Positions 32,269 through 41,824 are shown, counted from the first letter of the stretch. The stretch is DNA of 64,000 nt from Promicromonospora iranensis (GCF_028994805.1 NZ_JAJQQP010000004.1:310001-374000); one strand, 5' to 3'. Notes: generated by a model from the letters alone, not told the origin. A program made the numbers and translations.

Positions 32269-34320
32269 ATGGAGACGACACGGACCTGGTTGCTGCCGGG
32301 GGTCGTTGCGGCCACCCAACTGTTCACGCTGCTCCTGGCTCCGTCGGTGGGTCTGCCCGCGCCGGGTCTGGCGTCGCTGATCGGTGTGCTGACTGCCGCT
32401 GCCATCGAGTTCGTCGCGCTCGGGCGGCGCCGTAGCGAACCGGTCCAGGCGCTCGTCGGGACTCTGGTGGCGGCCTTGATCGGGTCGTTGACCGGTCCCG
32501 ACCACTTCCTGGACATCGGTGCGCTGATCGCCCTGTACTCCGTGGCGGTCCGTCGCGGCACGAGAGTGACGCTGGTGTGGACCGCCCTCGCTGTGGTGTG
32601 CGAGTGGGCGCGAGAGACTGGCGGGCTGCAGGGCGCTCCGGTGGTCTCGTTCGTCTTCGGGTACGCGATCACCGCCGTGCTGTATGTCGCGTGCTCCGGC
32701 CTGGGGCAGGCGCGCCGGTGGTGGCTGGCGGAGCGCGAGGTGGCGGCACGGCGACTGGGCGTGGCACAGGACGACCGGCATCGGGTCGCCCACAGCGAAC
32801 GTCACCGGCTGGCCAGAGAGCTGCATGACGTCAGCGCCCATCATCTGACCTCCGTGGTGATCACGGCGGACGCGGCCAGCAGGCTCAGGCACGAGCGCCC
32901 GGAGCTCGTCGCCGAGGCGCTGTCGCTCGCCGAGCGCTCCGGCCAGGAGGCGCTGGGAACGCTCCACCGGCTGGTGGCGCTGATGGGCGAAGGGGAGCGG
33001 CCGGACCCTCGGCCGATGACCGGACGTATCCAGGACGTGGTGGCGGCCTTCAGCCGGTTGGGGCGGCCGATCGTGATGGACCTGCCGCCCGACCTGGCCG
33101 GCCCGGCGGCCGAGGCGGTCTTCGGGATCGTGCGCGAGGCCCTGACGAACGCCCTCCGGTACGCAACCGGGGCCGCGGTGTGGCTCCGGGTGCGACGCAC
33201 CGACGGTGCGCTCGAGCTGACGGTGCACAACGACGCACCGCGGGGTGTGGGGCGGAGCCCGGCGGCCGGGCTCGGCTCGGGGCGCGGCATCGAGGGGATG
33301 CGGGAGCGGGCGGCGGCCGTGGGCGGCCGACTGAGCGCCGGGCCAGACGCGACGGGCGGGTGGACGGTGACGGCGCTCCTGCCGGACACCGCCGGGCCGT
33401 CGGGGCATGCCGCCCCCGCTCGCCGGCGCGACCTTGTGGCCGAACAACGGTTGACCGACGGGGCGCTGTTCGTCGTCGCCGCGGGACTGCCCCTGGTGAC
33501 TCTGCTCGCGGCAGCCGAGGACGGGTCGACGCCGGTCGGGCCCGCGTTCGGCGTGACCATGGTTGTGCTGAGCGTGCTCCACGCCCTGCCCCTGGTCTGG
33601 CGTCGCCGCGCTCCGTGGCCCGTGCTGTGGGCCGTGGCGGCCACCGCGTGGCTGTGGCCGCTGGCCCGCGACGCCGGGCTGCTGCCGTCGGTCTGGACGG
33701 CCTACCTGCACTTCGCGGCGCTCGCTGAGGTCTTCGCGGTCTACGCGCTCGCTGTGTACGGGCGTGGTGTCCGGACCTGGCCGGCGATTCTCGTGGCGGC
33801 CTGCGGGCTGGCCGGTGCGCTCGCGGCCACTGGCGCCGTCGACGGGTCGCTCTCCGGCGAGGACGCCTCGGTGGCCGCCGTGTCGGAGGCGGTCGTGGCG
33901 CTGACGATCATGGGCGGGGTGGTGCTGGCCCTCGTGTGGGTCGTGGGCCTGGCCGTGCGCAGGAGGCGGCTACGGGTCGTGCTGCGCGAGGAGGAGGAGA
34001 TCACCGGATCCGAGCAGGAGGCCGCCGACGCCGTCGCCTCCGAGCGCAGGCGGATCGCCACCGGGCTGCAGGAGGCGGTGCTGCACCGGACCGCGGCCGT
34101 GCCGGAGCTGGCCGGCCGGGGTGAGCTGGAGGCCGTCGCCGCCGCGGCCAGGTCAGCGCTGGAGGCGATGCGGGAGCTCCTGCACCGTCTGCGCGAGACC
34201 GCGCCGGAGGACGGGCAGCCACGTCGGCCGGGGGATCCGGACCGTGCCGATACGCTGCGGGTGTCCGATCCGACGGAGTTCCGCGGGGAGCTCTCGGGCG
34301 GGGTCCGGGAGAAGGGCTGA
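32269..34320 (+). CDS. NarL-type sensor histidine kinase with a degenerate second kinase module
   Basis: 683 residues. Five to six membrane helices (8-145) precede a HisKA_3 domain with H186 in RLARELHDVSAHHL and a HATPase domain (~275-375: REALTNALRYA, GRGIEGMRERAAAVGG). Unusually, a second set of membrane helices (~415-555) and a second HisKA_3-like helix pair follow, but there RIATGLQEAVLH has Gln where the phospho-His belongs, and no ATPase domain comes after it. The last part may dimerise or sense. ATG 32,269 is chosen; ATG 32,254 and GTG 32,224 are in frame upstream. The response regulator gene starts 54 bp downstream. Confidence 0.88.
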   Translation: METTRTWLLPGVVAATQLFTLLLAPSVGLPAPGLASLIGVLTAAAIEFVALGRRRSEPVQALVGTLVAALIGSLTGPDHFLDIGALIALYSVAVRRGTRVTLVWTALAVVCEWARETGGLQGAPVVSFVFGYAITAVLYVACSGLGQARRWWLAEREVAARRLGVAQDDRHRVAHSERHRLARELHDVSAHHLTSVVITADAASRLRHERPELVAEALSLAERSGQEALGTLHRLVALMGEGERPDPRPMTGRIQDVVAAFSRLGRPIVMDLPPDLAGPAAEAVFGIVREALTNALRYATGAAVWLRVRRTDGALELTVHNDAPRGVGRSPAAGLGSGRGIEGMRERAAAVGGRLSAGPDATGGWTVTALLPDTAGPSGHAAPARRRDLVAEQRLTDGALFVVAAGLPLVTLLAAAEDGSTPVGPAFGVTMVVLSVLHALPLVWRRRAPWPVLWAVAATAWLWPLARDAGLLPSVWTAYLHFAALAEVFAVYALAVYGRGVRTWPAILVAACGLAGALAATGAVDGSLSGEDASVAAVSEAVVALTIMGGVVLALVWVVGLAVRRRRLRVVLREEEEITGSEQEAADAVASERRRIATGLQEAVLHRTAAVPELAGRGELEAVAAAARSALEAMRELLHRLRETAPEDGQPRRPGDPDRADTLRVSDPTEFRGELSGGVREKG

Positions 34321-34374
34321 ACGGGCGGGTCAAACCGGTAGGCCAGGTAAGGGGGTGCCGTCATCGCTGTACGC

Positions 34375-35049
34375 GTGCTGGTCGTCGACGACCAGGCAGT
34401 GGTGCGCGCGGGGTTCGCGGCGATCATCGACGCGGAGCCCGACCTCGCCGTCGTCGGAGAGGCCGGTGACGGCTCCGCCGCGCTCCGGCTGGCCGAGCAG
34501 ACGGCGCCGGACGTCGTGCTGATGGACATTCGGATGCCCGGCATGGACGGCCTGACCGCGACGCGGCTGATCGCCGATCTGGACAGCCGGCCCAGGATCC
34601 TCGTGCTGAGCACCTTCGACCTGGACGCGTACGTGTACGAGGCCCTGCGGGCCGGGGCGTCCGGCTTCCTGCTCAAGGACTGCCGGCCCGACGATCTCCT
34701 GACAGCGATCCGGGTGGTGGCCGCTGGTGAGGGGGTCCTCGCCCCGGCCGTCACCCGCCGCCTGATCGGGACGTTCGCGCGAGGCGCCCCGGTGCCGCCC
34801 GGGGTGAGCGGCGCACTGGAGCGGTTGACGTCCCGGGAGCACGAGGTACTGCTGCTCATCGCCTCCGGTCTGACGAACGCGGAGATCGGTGAGCGCCTCG
34901 GCGTCACAGTGGGCACCGTGAAGTCGCACGTCAACGCCCTGCTGGCCAAGCTCGAGCTTCGCGATCGGGTGCAGGCCACGATCCTGGCCTACGAGATCGG
35001 GCTCGTCCGGCCCCGCGGCACCGTCGACTCGACCAGTGACGCGCGCTGA
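34375..35049 (+). CDS. NarL/LuxR family response regulator
   Basis: 224 residues. The receiver domain has the acidic pair DD at 5-6, phospho-acceptor D51 (VVLMDIRMPG), T near 78 and K near 101 (LLKDCRP). The C-terminal LuxR HTH is LTSREHEVLLLIASGLTNAE and the following GVTVGTVKSHVNALLAKLEL. The partner kinase lies directly upstream. The start is uncertain: GTG 34,375 gives MLVVDDQ, but the codons before it read IAVR, normal for the family N-terminus, with no ATG/GTG/TTG, so an ATC start nine to twelve bases upstream is conceivable. Confidence 0.92.
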   Translation: MLVVDDQAVVRAGFAAIIDAEPDLAVVGEAGDGSAALRLAEQTAPDVVLMDIRMPGMDGLTATRLIADLDSRPRILVLSTFDLDAYVYEALRAGASGFLLKDCRPDDLLTAIRVVAAGEGVLAPAVTRRLIGTFARGAPVPPGVSGALERLTSREHEVLLLIASGLTNAEIGERLGVTVGTVKSHVNALLAKLELRDRVQATILAYEIGLVRPRGTVDSTSDAR

Positions 35050-35161
35050 TCCGTTCACCTGCCGTCTGGGTGCTCGGCGGTCGACCCGCGAACGGGCGCT
35101 CGCTCTTCCAGGAGGTCCCGCGGCGCTCGTACTCGAACAGTTCCTCGACCGCGCAGGCAGA

Positions 35162-35950
35162 TCACCAGGCGACACCCATGGGATGTGCATCGTCGAGGAA
35201 CGCCCCGCCCAACCGGTCGTGCACCGGATCACCGTCCGCCGGCACGATCTCGTGCGCGTGGTCCTCGGCGTCGTCGCACGGGTAGAAGCCGATCGCATGG
35301 CCCGCCGCCAGCGAGACGACACCGCGTGTGTTGCGCGACACGCCCCAGACGATGTGGTGACCAGGCCTGTCGAGTCGCAACGCCGCTTCGACGAGCCGGG
35401 CGAAATCGTCGGGAGACAGCCACAGGGAAAGCGTGCGGAGACGCTCCGGGCGAGTCGCGTAGTTCATCACCCGTGCTGAGACGACCACCATGGCGCACCG
35501 ATCGGCGTAGGCCGACGCGAGCGCCTCGACCGCTACCTTTCCCGCGCCGTAGAGACCGTCCGGGCGCGGTAGAAGCACAGGGAGCCGGTCAGCCTCGCCG
35601 ACCGGTGTACAGCCGGCGGCGTGCAGCGAGCTCGCCATGAGGAGACGGCGAACCCCTGCTCGGTACGCAGCTTCCAGTACGCCGTAGCCACCGCCGATGT
35701 TGACCTCTGCGATGTCGGCCCACGGTCGCTCGCGCGAGTATCCCGCCAGGTGCACGACCAGGTCAGCGCCGTGCAGCAGCGGTACGAGCGCGTCGACGTC
35801 GGTCACCGATACCGCATGGTGCTCCTCGCCCGAAGTGGCCGCCGTGGGCACGACGTCCACCAGCACGAGGCAGTGGCCGGCGGCCAGCAGGCGAGGGCGC
35901 AGGTCGGCAGCCATCCGGCCCGACGACCCGGTGATCACGATGCGCGCCAT
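35162..35950 (-). CDS. NAD-dependent epimerase/dehydratase family, uronate-dehydrogenase-like
   Basis: 262 residues, an extended-SDR protein with the Rossmann motif ITGSSGRMA (6-14), VVHLAGYS (66-72), catalytic S107/S108, Y134 and K138 (LYGAGK). The short length and the S-Y-x3-K spacing resemble uronate dehydrogenases, which oxidise glucuronate or galacturonate to the aldaro-lactone. The neighbouring aldarate-type dehydratase, aldolase and semialdehyde reductase support this, but substrate is inference. It is divergent from the ABC transporter operon with 162 bp between starts. Confidence 0.8.
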   Translation of the reverse strand: MARIVITGSSGRMAADLRPRLLAAGHCLVLVDVVPTAATSGEEHHAVSVTDVDALVPLLHGADLVVHLAGYSRERPWADIAEVNIGGGYGVLEAAYRAGVRRLLMASSLHAAGCTPVGEADRLPVLLPRPDGLYGAGKVAVEALASAYADRCAMVVVSARVMNYATRPERLRTLSLWLSPDDFARLVEAALRLDRPGHHIVWGVSRNTRGVVSLAAGHAIGFYPCDDAEDHAHEIVPADGDPVHDRLGGAFLDDAHPMGVAW

Positions 35951-36041
35951 GTGCGCTCCTTCCCGTAGGCCACAGGCTGTGGCCGATCACCGCGCCTTGA
36001 CGCCCGGTGAAGGGCAGCATAACGTGACGTCCACTCTTCCG

Positions 36042-36057
36042 TACGCATACGCATATG
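36042..36057. promoter_or_regulatory. Repeat element in divergent sugar-acid promoter region
   Basis: TACGCATACGCATATG contains a 6-bp direct repeat (TACGCA twice) and a CATATG palindrome, 56 bp before the binding-protein gene. It is the most structured sequence in the 162-bp divergent region and a candidate for the IclR-type regulator encoded at the end of the locus. Weak evidence. Confidence 0.3.
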
Positions 36058-36112
36058 TGAACGGCAGTCCGCGGGCAGCACCGATGCCGCTCGCTCGACG
36101 GAAGGAATGACG

Positions 36113-37441
36113 ATGGACGTGACCTCAAGGATGCGGCACCTCCGGGGGCCGGTGGCGCTCGTCGCGACCGGAGCCCTCGCTCTCGCCGCCTGCTCCAGTG
36201 GTGGCGGCGGCGGTAGCGGTGACTCTGCCGACTCGCTCGTCGTGTGGTTCCCGGGGACCAACCAGACCGAGATCGACCTGGTGACCGACGTCATCGTGCC
36301 GCAGTTCGAGGAGGAGACAGGCGTCGAGGTCGAGGTCACCTTCGCCGACTGGGGCGACCTCTCGACCAAGCTGAGCGCGGCCTTCGCAGCGGGGACGGCC
36401 CCGGACGTCTTCGGCCACGGGCCTGCGGCGATCGCTGACTACGCCGTCAACGAGCGGGTCGAGCCTCTCGACGGCTACGTCGCCCAGCTCGACCCGGACG
36501 ACGTGGAGGACCTCTCGTCCGCGCTGCCCGGTGGCCAGGTAGACGGAGTGCAGTACCTCATCCCCTTGTCCATGCAAGGCAACATGTTCATCTACGACGC
36601 CGAGATGTTCGCCGATGCCGGGCTCGACCCGGACGCTCCTCCGAGCACCTGGGAGGAGATCTACGAGGCAGCCGAGGCCCTCACGGTGCGCGACGCCTCT
36701 GGCACCGTCACGCGCTCCGGCCTGTTGCTCCCGACCCACCCCGTCGGCACCCAGCAGTCCTTCGCGAACCTCCTCCTCGCGGCCGGCGGCGACCAGCTCT
36801 CCCCGGACGGCACGCAGGCGGCCTTCAACTCGCCCGAAGGAGAGCAGGCGCTGCGGCTCCTCGTCGACATGTACTCGGGCGAAGAGCCGGTCGCGACCGG
36901 TCTCGGCGCGAACTTCATGGACGCCGCAGCCGCTCAGCAGCCGATCGTCACCGGGGACGCGGCGATCATGATGACCGTCGCGCCGCGCGCCACCGACATC
37001 ATGGCGGCCGCTCCCGACCGCGACTTCCGGATCCTGCCCGTGCCACGCTTCGAGTCGGCGGACTCCGGCCATGCCCTCGGTGGCGCCGGCGCCGGCCTGA
37101 TGATCAGCAGCGACAGCCCGGACAAAGACCTGGCGTGGCAGTTCATCGAGTACATGATCGATCCGGGGACCAGCGAGCAGTACACCGAAGGCATCGGCGC
37201 CGTCCCGACGCGTATGTCAGCCGTTCAAGGAGAGTACGCGCAGTCGAGCCCGGTCGTGCAGGCATGGCTGGAGGCGCTACCGCAGTTCACGGCGAACCCG
37301 AACGTTCCAGGATGGGTACAGGCGCGCGACACCATGGCGACGTACCTGGAAGGTGCGTTGCGCGGCCAGGCCACGCCCGAGGACACGCTCACCGAGATGG
37401 AGACGGCCGTGAACGACGTCCTCGCCGCCGCTCGGCCCTGA
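36113..37441 (+). CDS. ABC transporter sugar-binding lipoprotein
   Basis: 442 residues, family 1 extracellular solute-binding protein. The lipoprotein signal has lipobox LAAC with C27, then a Gly/Ser linker. The mature part shows VVWFPGTNQTEID, DLSTKLSAAFAAGTAPDVF, PLSMQGNMFIYDAEMFADAG and the C-terminal DLAWQFIEYMIDP typical of carbohydrate-binding proteins. ATG 36,113 follows GAAGGA at the right distance; ATG 36,107 overlaps that site. It is the first gene of a transporter and catabolism operon, with the permease start 3 bases after its stop. No ATPase gene is in the operon, so a shared MsiK-type ATPase is likely. Confidence 0.92.
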   Translation: MDVTSRMRHLRGPVALVATGALALAACSSGGGGGSGDSADSLVVWFPGTNQTEIDLVTDVIVPQFEEETGVEVEVTFADWGDLSTKLSAAFAAGTAPDVFGHGPAAIADYAVNERVEPLDGYVAQLDPDDVEDLSSALPGGQVDGVQYLIPLSMQGNMFIYDAEMFADAGLDPDAPPSTWEEIYEAAEALTVRDASGTVTRSGLLLPTHPVGTQQSFANLLLAAGGDQLSPDGTQAAFNSPEGEQALRLLVDMYSGEEPVATGLGANFMDAAAAQQPIVTGDAAIMMTVAPRATDIMAAAPDRDFRILPVPRFESADSGHALGGAGAGLMISSDSPDKDLAWQFIEYMIDPGTSEQYTEGIGAVPTRMSAVQGEYAQSSPVVQAWLEALPQFTANPNVPGWVQARDTMATYLEGALRGQATPEDTLTEMETAVNDVLAAARP

Positions 37442-37444
37442 CCC

Positions 37445-38389
37445 ATGGCAGCCACCGACTCGACCGTGCTGAGGAGCACATCGCTCCGCCCCAGCACGAC
37501 CTCGCCACCACGCCGACGCGGAAGCGTACGCCTGGGACGCACCGGCATGCTTTTCGTGCTCCCGGCCCTGCTCTACGTAGGGATCTTCCATCTTGTGCCC
37601 GTGGTCTACGGCCTCGTACTGAGCTTCACGGACTACGACCCGCTGTCGCGGACGAGCCCGGACGTGGTGGGGTTCGACAACTACGTCGCCATCTTCAGCG
37701 ACGCTGCGTTCCGCGACTCACTGCTGGTCACCGGCAGGTACGTGCTCATGGTGCTGCCGGTGACGGTCGCACTCGCCCTTGGCCTCGCGCTGCTGGTCAA
37801 CCGGCCGTTCCCCGGCGTCGGCCTCGTACGGTCGGCGCTGTACGTACCGCACATCGTGGCACTCACCGCCGTGAGCATGGTCTGGCTGTGGATGTACTCG
37901 TCGAACGGCCTGATCAACGAGGTACTCGGCTGGTTCCAGCTCCCCGCGCAGTCCTGGCTCTATGACGAGGACACCGCACTTCCGGCCGTCGCCGCCATGC
38001 GGGTGTGGAAGGCACTCGGCAGCAACATGGTGCTCCTCCTGGCAGGGCTCCAGTCGATTCCCAAGGAGCTCTACGAGGCGGCACGAGTGGACGGCGCACG
38101 GCGGTGGCAGCTCTTTCGCCACATCACGCTGCCCGGCCTGCGGCCGATCCTCGTCTACGTCGTCGCGATGGACATCATCTTCCTCGCACAGGGTTTCGCC
38201 GAGATCTTCGTCCTCACGGGAGGTGGGCCCCTCGGCAGCACGACGACGACCAACTACCTGATCTACACCGAGGCATTCCAGTACAACCGCATGGGCAGCG
38301 CGTCCGCCATGGCGTTCGTGCTCTTCGCCTTCATCGCCGGGGCATCGCTCCTTGCGGTCCGGGGGATGCTCGGACGGAGGCAGTCGTGA
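37445..38389 (+). CDS. ABC sugar transporter permease (MalF type)
   Basis: 314 residues with a basic N-terminal tail and six membrane helices. The cytoplasmic EAA loop is YEAARVDGARRWQLFRHITL, the docking site for the ATPase. Close to MalF/UgpA-type sugar permeases. ATG is three bases after the binding-protein stop. Its stop overlaps the GTG of the second permease. Confidence 0.92.
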   Translation: MAATDSTVLRSTSLRPSTTSPPRRRGSVRLGRTGMLFVLPALLYVGIFHLVPVVYGLVLSFTDYDPLSRTSPDVVGFDNYVAIFSDAAFRDSLLVTGRYVLMVLPVTVALALGLALLVNRPFPGVGLVRSALYVPHIVALTAVSMVWLWMYSSNGLINEVLGWFQLPAQSWLYDEDTALPAVAAMRVWKALGSNMVLLLAGLQSIPKELYEAARVDGARRWQLFRHITLPGLRPILVYVVAMDIIFLAQGFAEIFVLTGGGPLGSTTTTNYLIYTEAFQYNRMGSASAMAFVLFAFIAGASLLAVRGMLGRRQS

Positions 38390-39327
38390 CCAACACCCTT
38401 TCCCCTCCTACCGGGCGCGAAGCGCCCCCCGCGGCCACCCGGCCGCGTCGCCGTCGGCGCCGCGGCGGCCTCGACGGTCACGACCGTCTCACGCGGGCGG
38501 TGCTCCTCCTCGGGACCTGCCTGCTCGTGATGGTGCCCTTCGCCTGGATGATCAGTCTCGCGTTCACGCCCCCCGAGCAGGCATTCGGCTCCGTCGCGCT
38601 CGTGCCAGAGGACCCGACGCTGGAGAACTTCTCGACGGCACTGCTCGACGCCGACCTCCTGCGTGCTCTGGCGAACTCGGCGATCGTGGCCGCCGTGGTG
38701 GTACTCGGCAACTGCGTCATCGCGATCCTGGCCGGCTATGCGTTCGCGATGCTCCCCTTCCGCGGGAGCACCGCCGTGTTCTTCTCGCTCGTCGCGACGA
38801 CCGCGATCCCGGTCTCGGTCACCCTCATCCCACTGTTCCTGATGACACGAGGTGTCCCGCTCGCCGGCGGCAACGACATCCTCGGGCAAGGAGGGAGCGG
38901 TCTGCTCGACACGCTCGCCGGGCTGACCCTCCCGCACCTGGTGATGCCGATGAACATCTTCTTGGCGCGACAGTACTTCAGCGGTTCTTCCCGCGACCTC
39001 GCCGAGGCCGCGCGGATCGACGGCGCAGGAGAATGGCGGATCTTCAGCCGGATCTATCTGCCCCTCGCCAAGCCACTGGTCGCGGTCATCGCCATCTTCT
39101 CGTTCACCGGCGTCTGGGACGACTTCCTCTGGCCGCTCGTCATCACGAGCTCACCGGAGTCCCAGACCGTGCAGCTCGCACTGGCGCGCTTCCTCGTGGA
39201 CGGGAACGTCCAGTACGGCCCGCTCATGGCCGGCGTCGTCCTGGTGACGCTCCCGGTGATCGCGGTGTTCCTGTTCAACCAGCGCGGCTTCATCTCCGGG
39301 CTGACCGACGGGAGCGTGAAGGGATGA
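38386..39327 (+). CDS. ABC sugar transporter permease (MalG type)
   Basis: 313 residues. An Arg-rich cytoplasmic N-terminus (~30 residues) is followed by six helices and the EAA loop AEAARIDGAGEWRIFSRIYL. The GTG start overlaps the previous stop (GTGA), so the two permeases are translationally coupled, and the stop overlaps the next ATG (ATGA). Together with the binding protein it forms an importer for a sugar acid or uronide, judged from the downstream enzymes. Confidence 0.92.
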   Translation: MTNTLSPPTGREAPPAATRPRRRRRRGGLDGHDRLTRAVLLLGTCLLVMVPFAWMISLAFTPPEQAFGSVALVPEDPTLENFSTALLDADLLRALANSAIVAAVVVLGNCVIAILAGYAFAMLPFRGSTAVFFSLVATTAIPVSVTLIPLFLMTRGVPLAGGNDILGQGGSGLLDTLAGLTLPHLVMPMNIFLARQYFSGSSRDLAEAARIDGAGEWRIFSRIYLPLAKPLVAVIAIFSFTGVWDDFLWPLVITSSPESQTVQLALARFLVDGNVQYGPLMAGVVLVTLPVIAVFLFNQRGFISGLTDGSVKG

Positions 39328-40568
39328 GCACCACGAGTACGATCCGCGAGGTCCGGATCACGCCCGTCGCACTGCCGGACCCCCCGTTGCTCAACGTCTG
39401 GGGCGTGCACGCGCCCTGGGCGCTGCGCACCTTCGTCGAGGTCGTGACGGACGACGGGACCGTCGGCCTCGGAGAGGCGCAGGGCGGTCTCGCGGCGCTC
39501 GAGCGGCTCGAGCGCGCGGCGCGCGCCGCCGTCGGCACGGACGTTCGCGATACCACCGCCCTCGAGGCCCGCGTGCGCGCGGCGCTCTCCGGCACCGCCG
39601 AACGACCTCTGCTGACCGCGTTCTCGCCCCTCGAGGTAGCGTGCCTCGACGCGCACGGCCGGCTCGACGACGTACCGTGCGTCGAGCTGCTCGGCGGACC
39701 GCACCGCGACCAGGTCGAGCTCACCGGGTACCTCTTCTTCAAGTGGGCGGGACAGCCCGGGCCCGATGGCACCACGGTGCCCGACGCCTGGGGCCCGATC
39801 CTCGACGCGGACAGCCTCGTGACGTCCGCACGCGCCCTCGTCGCCAAGTACGGCTTCCGTTCCCTCAAGCTCAAGGGAGGCGTGCTGCCGCCCGAGGACG
39901 AGATCGCGTGCATCCGTGCCCTGCGCGACGCCCTGCCTGGTGTCCTGCTACGCCTGGACCCCAACAACGCGTGGACGCTGCCGACGGCGCGGGCAGCGTC
40001 CGCCGAGCTCACGGGCCTGCTCGAGTACCTGGAGGACCCGACACCGTGCGGCTCCGACATGGCACGGCTCGCCGCGGAGACCGCGCTGCCGCTCGCCACG
40101 AACATGTGCGTCGCCGAGGAGGCCCAGATCGGGCCGGCTCTCGCCGACGGGTCGGTCGACGTGCTGCTCGCGGACCACCACTACTGGGGCGGACTGCGGC
40201 GCACCGTCGCGATCGCCCGACGCTGCGGCGAGATCGGCTGGGGTGTCTCGCTGCACTCCAACACACACCTGGGCGTCTCCCTGGCGGCCATGGCCCACAT
40301 GGGCGCCGCGATCGGAAACCTGACGCACGCCGGGGACACCCACTACCCGTGGACGGCGGAGCACGACGTCCTCGTGCCGGGCGACATCGCCATCAAGGAC
40401 GGAGCCGTCGCCGTACCTGCCGGGCCAGGGCTGGGCGTACGGCTCGACCCCGAACGGCTCGCAGCGGCCCACGAGGCGTACCTGAGCTGCGGGTTCCGTG
40501 AACGCGGCGACACCGCCTGGATGCGGACGGTCCAGCCGGACTTCGACCCGAGCGTGCCACGGTGGTGA
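39324..40568 (+). CDS. Enolase-superfamily dehydratase, glucarate-dehydratase-like
   Basis: 414 residues. A capping domain (1-130) precedes a beta-barrel with the enolase-superfamily set: SLKLKGG (KxK), LRLDPNNAW (first metal ligand), LEDPTP (second) and the His of WGVSLHSNTHLGVSLA. KxK with the late HSN(T/N)H motif and TNMCV is the glucarate/galactarate-dehydratase pattern, so it probably removes water from an aldarate to give 5-keto-4-deoxy-glucarate. The strict substrate is not proven. ATG overlaps the permease stop, and the stop overlaps the next GTG. Confidence 0.85.
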   Translation: MSTTSTIREVRITPVALPDPPLLNVWGVHAPWALRTFVEVVTDDGTVGLGEAQGGLAALERLERAARAAVGTDVRDTTALEARVRAALSGTAERPLLTAFSPLEVACLDAHGRLDDVPCVELLGGPHRDQVELTGYLFFKWAGQPGPDGTTVPDAWGPILDADSLVTSARALVAKYGFRSLKLKGGVLPPEDEIACIRALRDALPGVLLRLDPNNAWTLPTARAASAELTGLLEYLEDPTPCGSDMARLAAETALPLATNMCVAEEAQIGPALADGSVDVLLADHHYWGGLRRTVAIARRCGEIGWGVSLHSNTHLGVSLAAMAHMGAAIGNLTHAGDTHYPWTAEHDVLVPGDIAIKDGAVAVPAGPGLGVRLDPERLAAAHEAYLSCGFRERGDTAWMRTVQPDFDPSVPRW

Positions 40569-41824
40569 GGACCTCGACCGGCACCCAGCCACGGCTCCGG
40601 GCAAGCGCCTACCTGTTCCCCTGGGACGTCGTGGACGACGCGACCGCGGACGCTGTCGCCGACCTCTCCGCCGACTCCGTCACGCTCGCGGCGGTGTACC
40701 ACTCGGTGCGCGCCCTTGCGCCCCGACACCCCGACCGGCGGATCGTGACGAGCGACCGTACGCGGGCCTACACCGCACCGCCGCCCGGCGGGTGGGCAAG
40801 CATCGCGCTCCCGCCGGCTGACGAGGTGGACGTCACGGGCACCAGTGACACGTTCGGCAGAGCGCGGGACTTGTTGGCGGAGCGAGACCTTCCTGTACGC
40901 GCATGGTTGACGCTCACGCACGTCGACGGTCTCACCGGCCGGCCGGACCTGCTGCGGCGCACGGTCTTGGGCGACGCCCTCGACTACGCGCTGTGTCCCG
41001 CGCAGCCCGAGGTCCTCGAGCGCAGCGCTGCACTGGTCACCGGCGTGCTGGCCGGGTCAGGGACACGGTCGATCGTGCTCGAGGCCGTCGGCCCGCTGTC
41101 AGCCGTGCACGTGTCCGAGCACGACAAGACGGGGCTCGATGGGCATGCTCCGGAACTCACAACCGTCCTGTCCTTCTGCTTCTGCCCCGCGTGCTGCCGC
41201 TCCCTGCGGTCCCACGACATCGACGACGCCGAGCTCATGGCTCGGGTGCGCAGTCGCCTGCTGACCGGGGACGAGCAGGGCGCGGCCGCGCTCCTGACGG
41301 CCCCGGGGGTCCGCCGGCACACCGCCGCGGTGGCGGAGAGGGCCCTCGCCGGCGCGACGACGGCGGCCGTGCGGGCCGGTGCTCGTGAGGTGCTCGTGCA
41401 TGCGACGGCTCTTCCCACCGACGGCGGACCGGCAATACCCGTCGGTGACCAGCCCGCCGCTGCGGCACTCACCACGACGGAGGGGGCCCGGCTGCAGCTC
41501 GTCGCGTCGTGCTGGCTCCCTGGCGACGTCAGCCGACGCCGCGTGGCGGCACTCGCAGCGGTGAGCGGCAGGGCGGGTGCGAGCACGGGTGCTTTCGTGA
41601 ACGTGCTGCGCCGCGCGGACCCGCCCTCGGCCGACCTGCCGGTGCGCCCGGCGGCGCCCGCCACCCCGGAAGCGGCGCAGTGGCGCGGCCTCCTGGAGGC
41701 GGGGGCCACCGAGCTGCATCTGTACCACGCGGGCCTCGCGAGCACAGCGACTCTCCGGCGCGTCCGGACCGCGCTCGCCGACCTGCGCCAGACCACCCGT
41801 CCCACACCGGAAGTGACCCGATGA
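40562..41824 (+). CDS. Uncharacterised Cys-motif protein in sugar-acid operon
   Basis: 420 residues; I do not recognise a characterised family. The start LRASAYLFPWDVVDD, regularly spaced beta/alpha segments and residues such as LTLTHVDG and TELHLYHAGL suggest a TIM barrel of the glycosidase type. In the middle is SFCFCPACCRSL (four Cys within eight residues), a possible metal site. It starts at a GTG inside the preceding gene's stop region and its stop overlaps the aldolase start, so it is made together with the pathway enzymes. It could be a glycosidase, lactonase or epimerase that prepares the substrate; all of that is inference. Confidence 0.75.
   Translation: MVRTSTGTQPRLRASAYLFPWDVVDDATADAVADLSADSVTLAAVYHSVRALAPRHPDRRIVTSDRTRAYTAPPPGGWASIALPPADEVDVTGTSDTFGRARDLLAERDLPVRAWLTLTHVDGLTGRPDLLRRTVLGDALDYALCPAQPEVLERSAALVTGVLAGSGTRSIVLEAVGPLSAVHVSEHDKTGLDGHAPELTTVLSFCFCPACCRSLRSHDIDDAELMARVRSRLLTGDEQGAAALLTAPGVRRHTAAVAERALAGATTAAVRAGAREVLVHATALPTDGGPAIPVGDQPAAAALTTTEGARLQLVASCWLPGDVSRRRVAALAAVSGRAGASTGAFVNVLRRADPPSADLPVRPAAPATPEAAQWRGLLEAGATELHLYHAGLASTATLRRVRTALADLRQTTRPTPEVTR

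Noticed and set aside
31996-33711. 571-codon minus-strand frame opposite the histidine kinase
   Set aside because: Low-complexity Arg/His/Pro content and no start signal; the kinase on the plus strand is certain.
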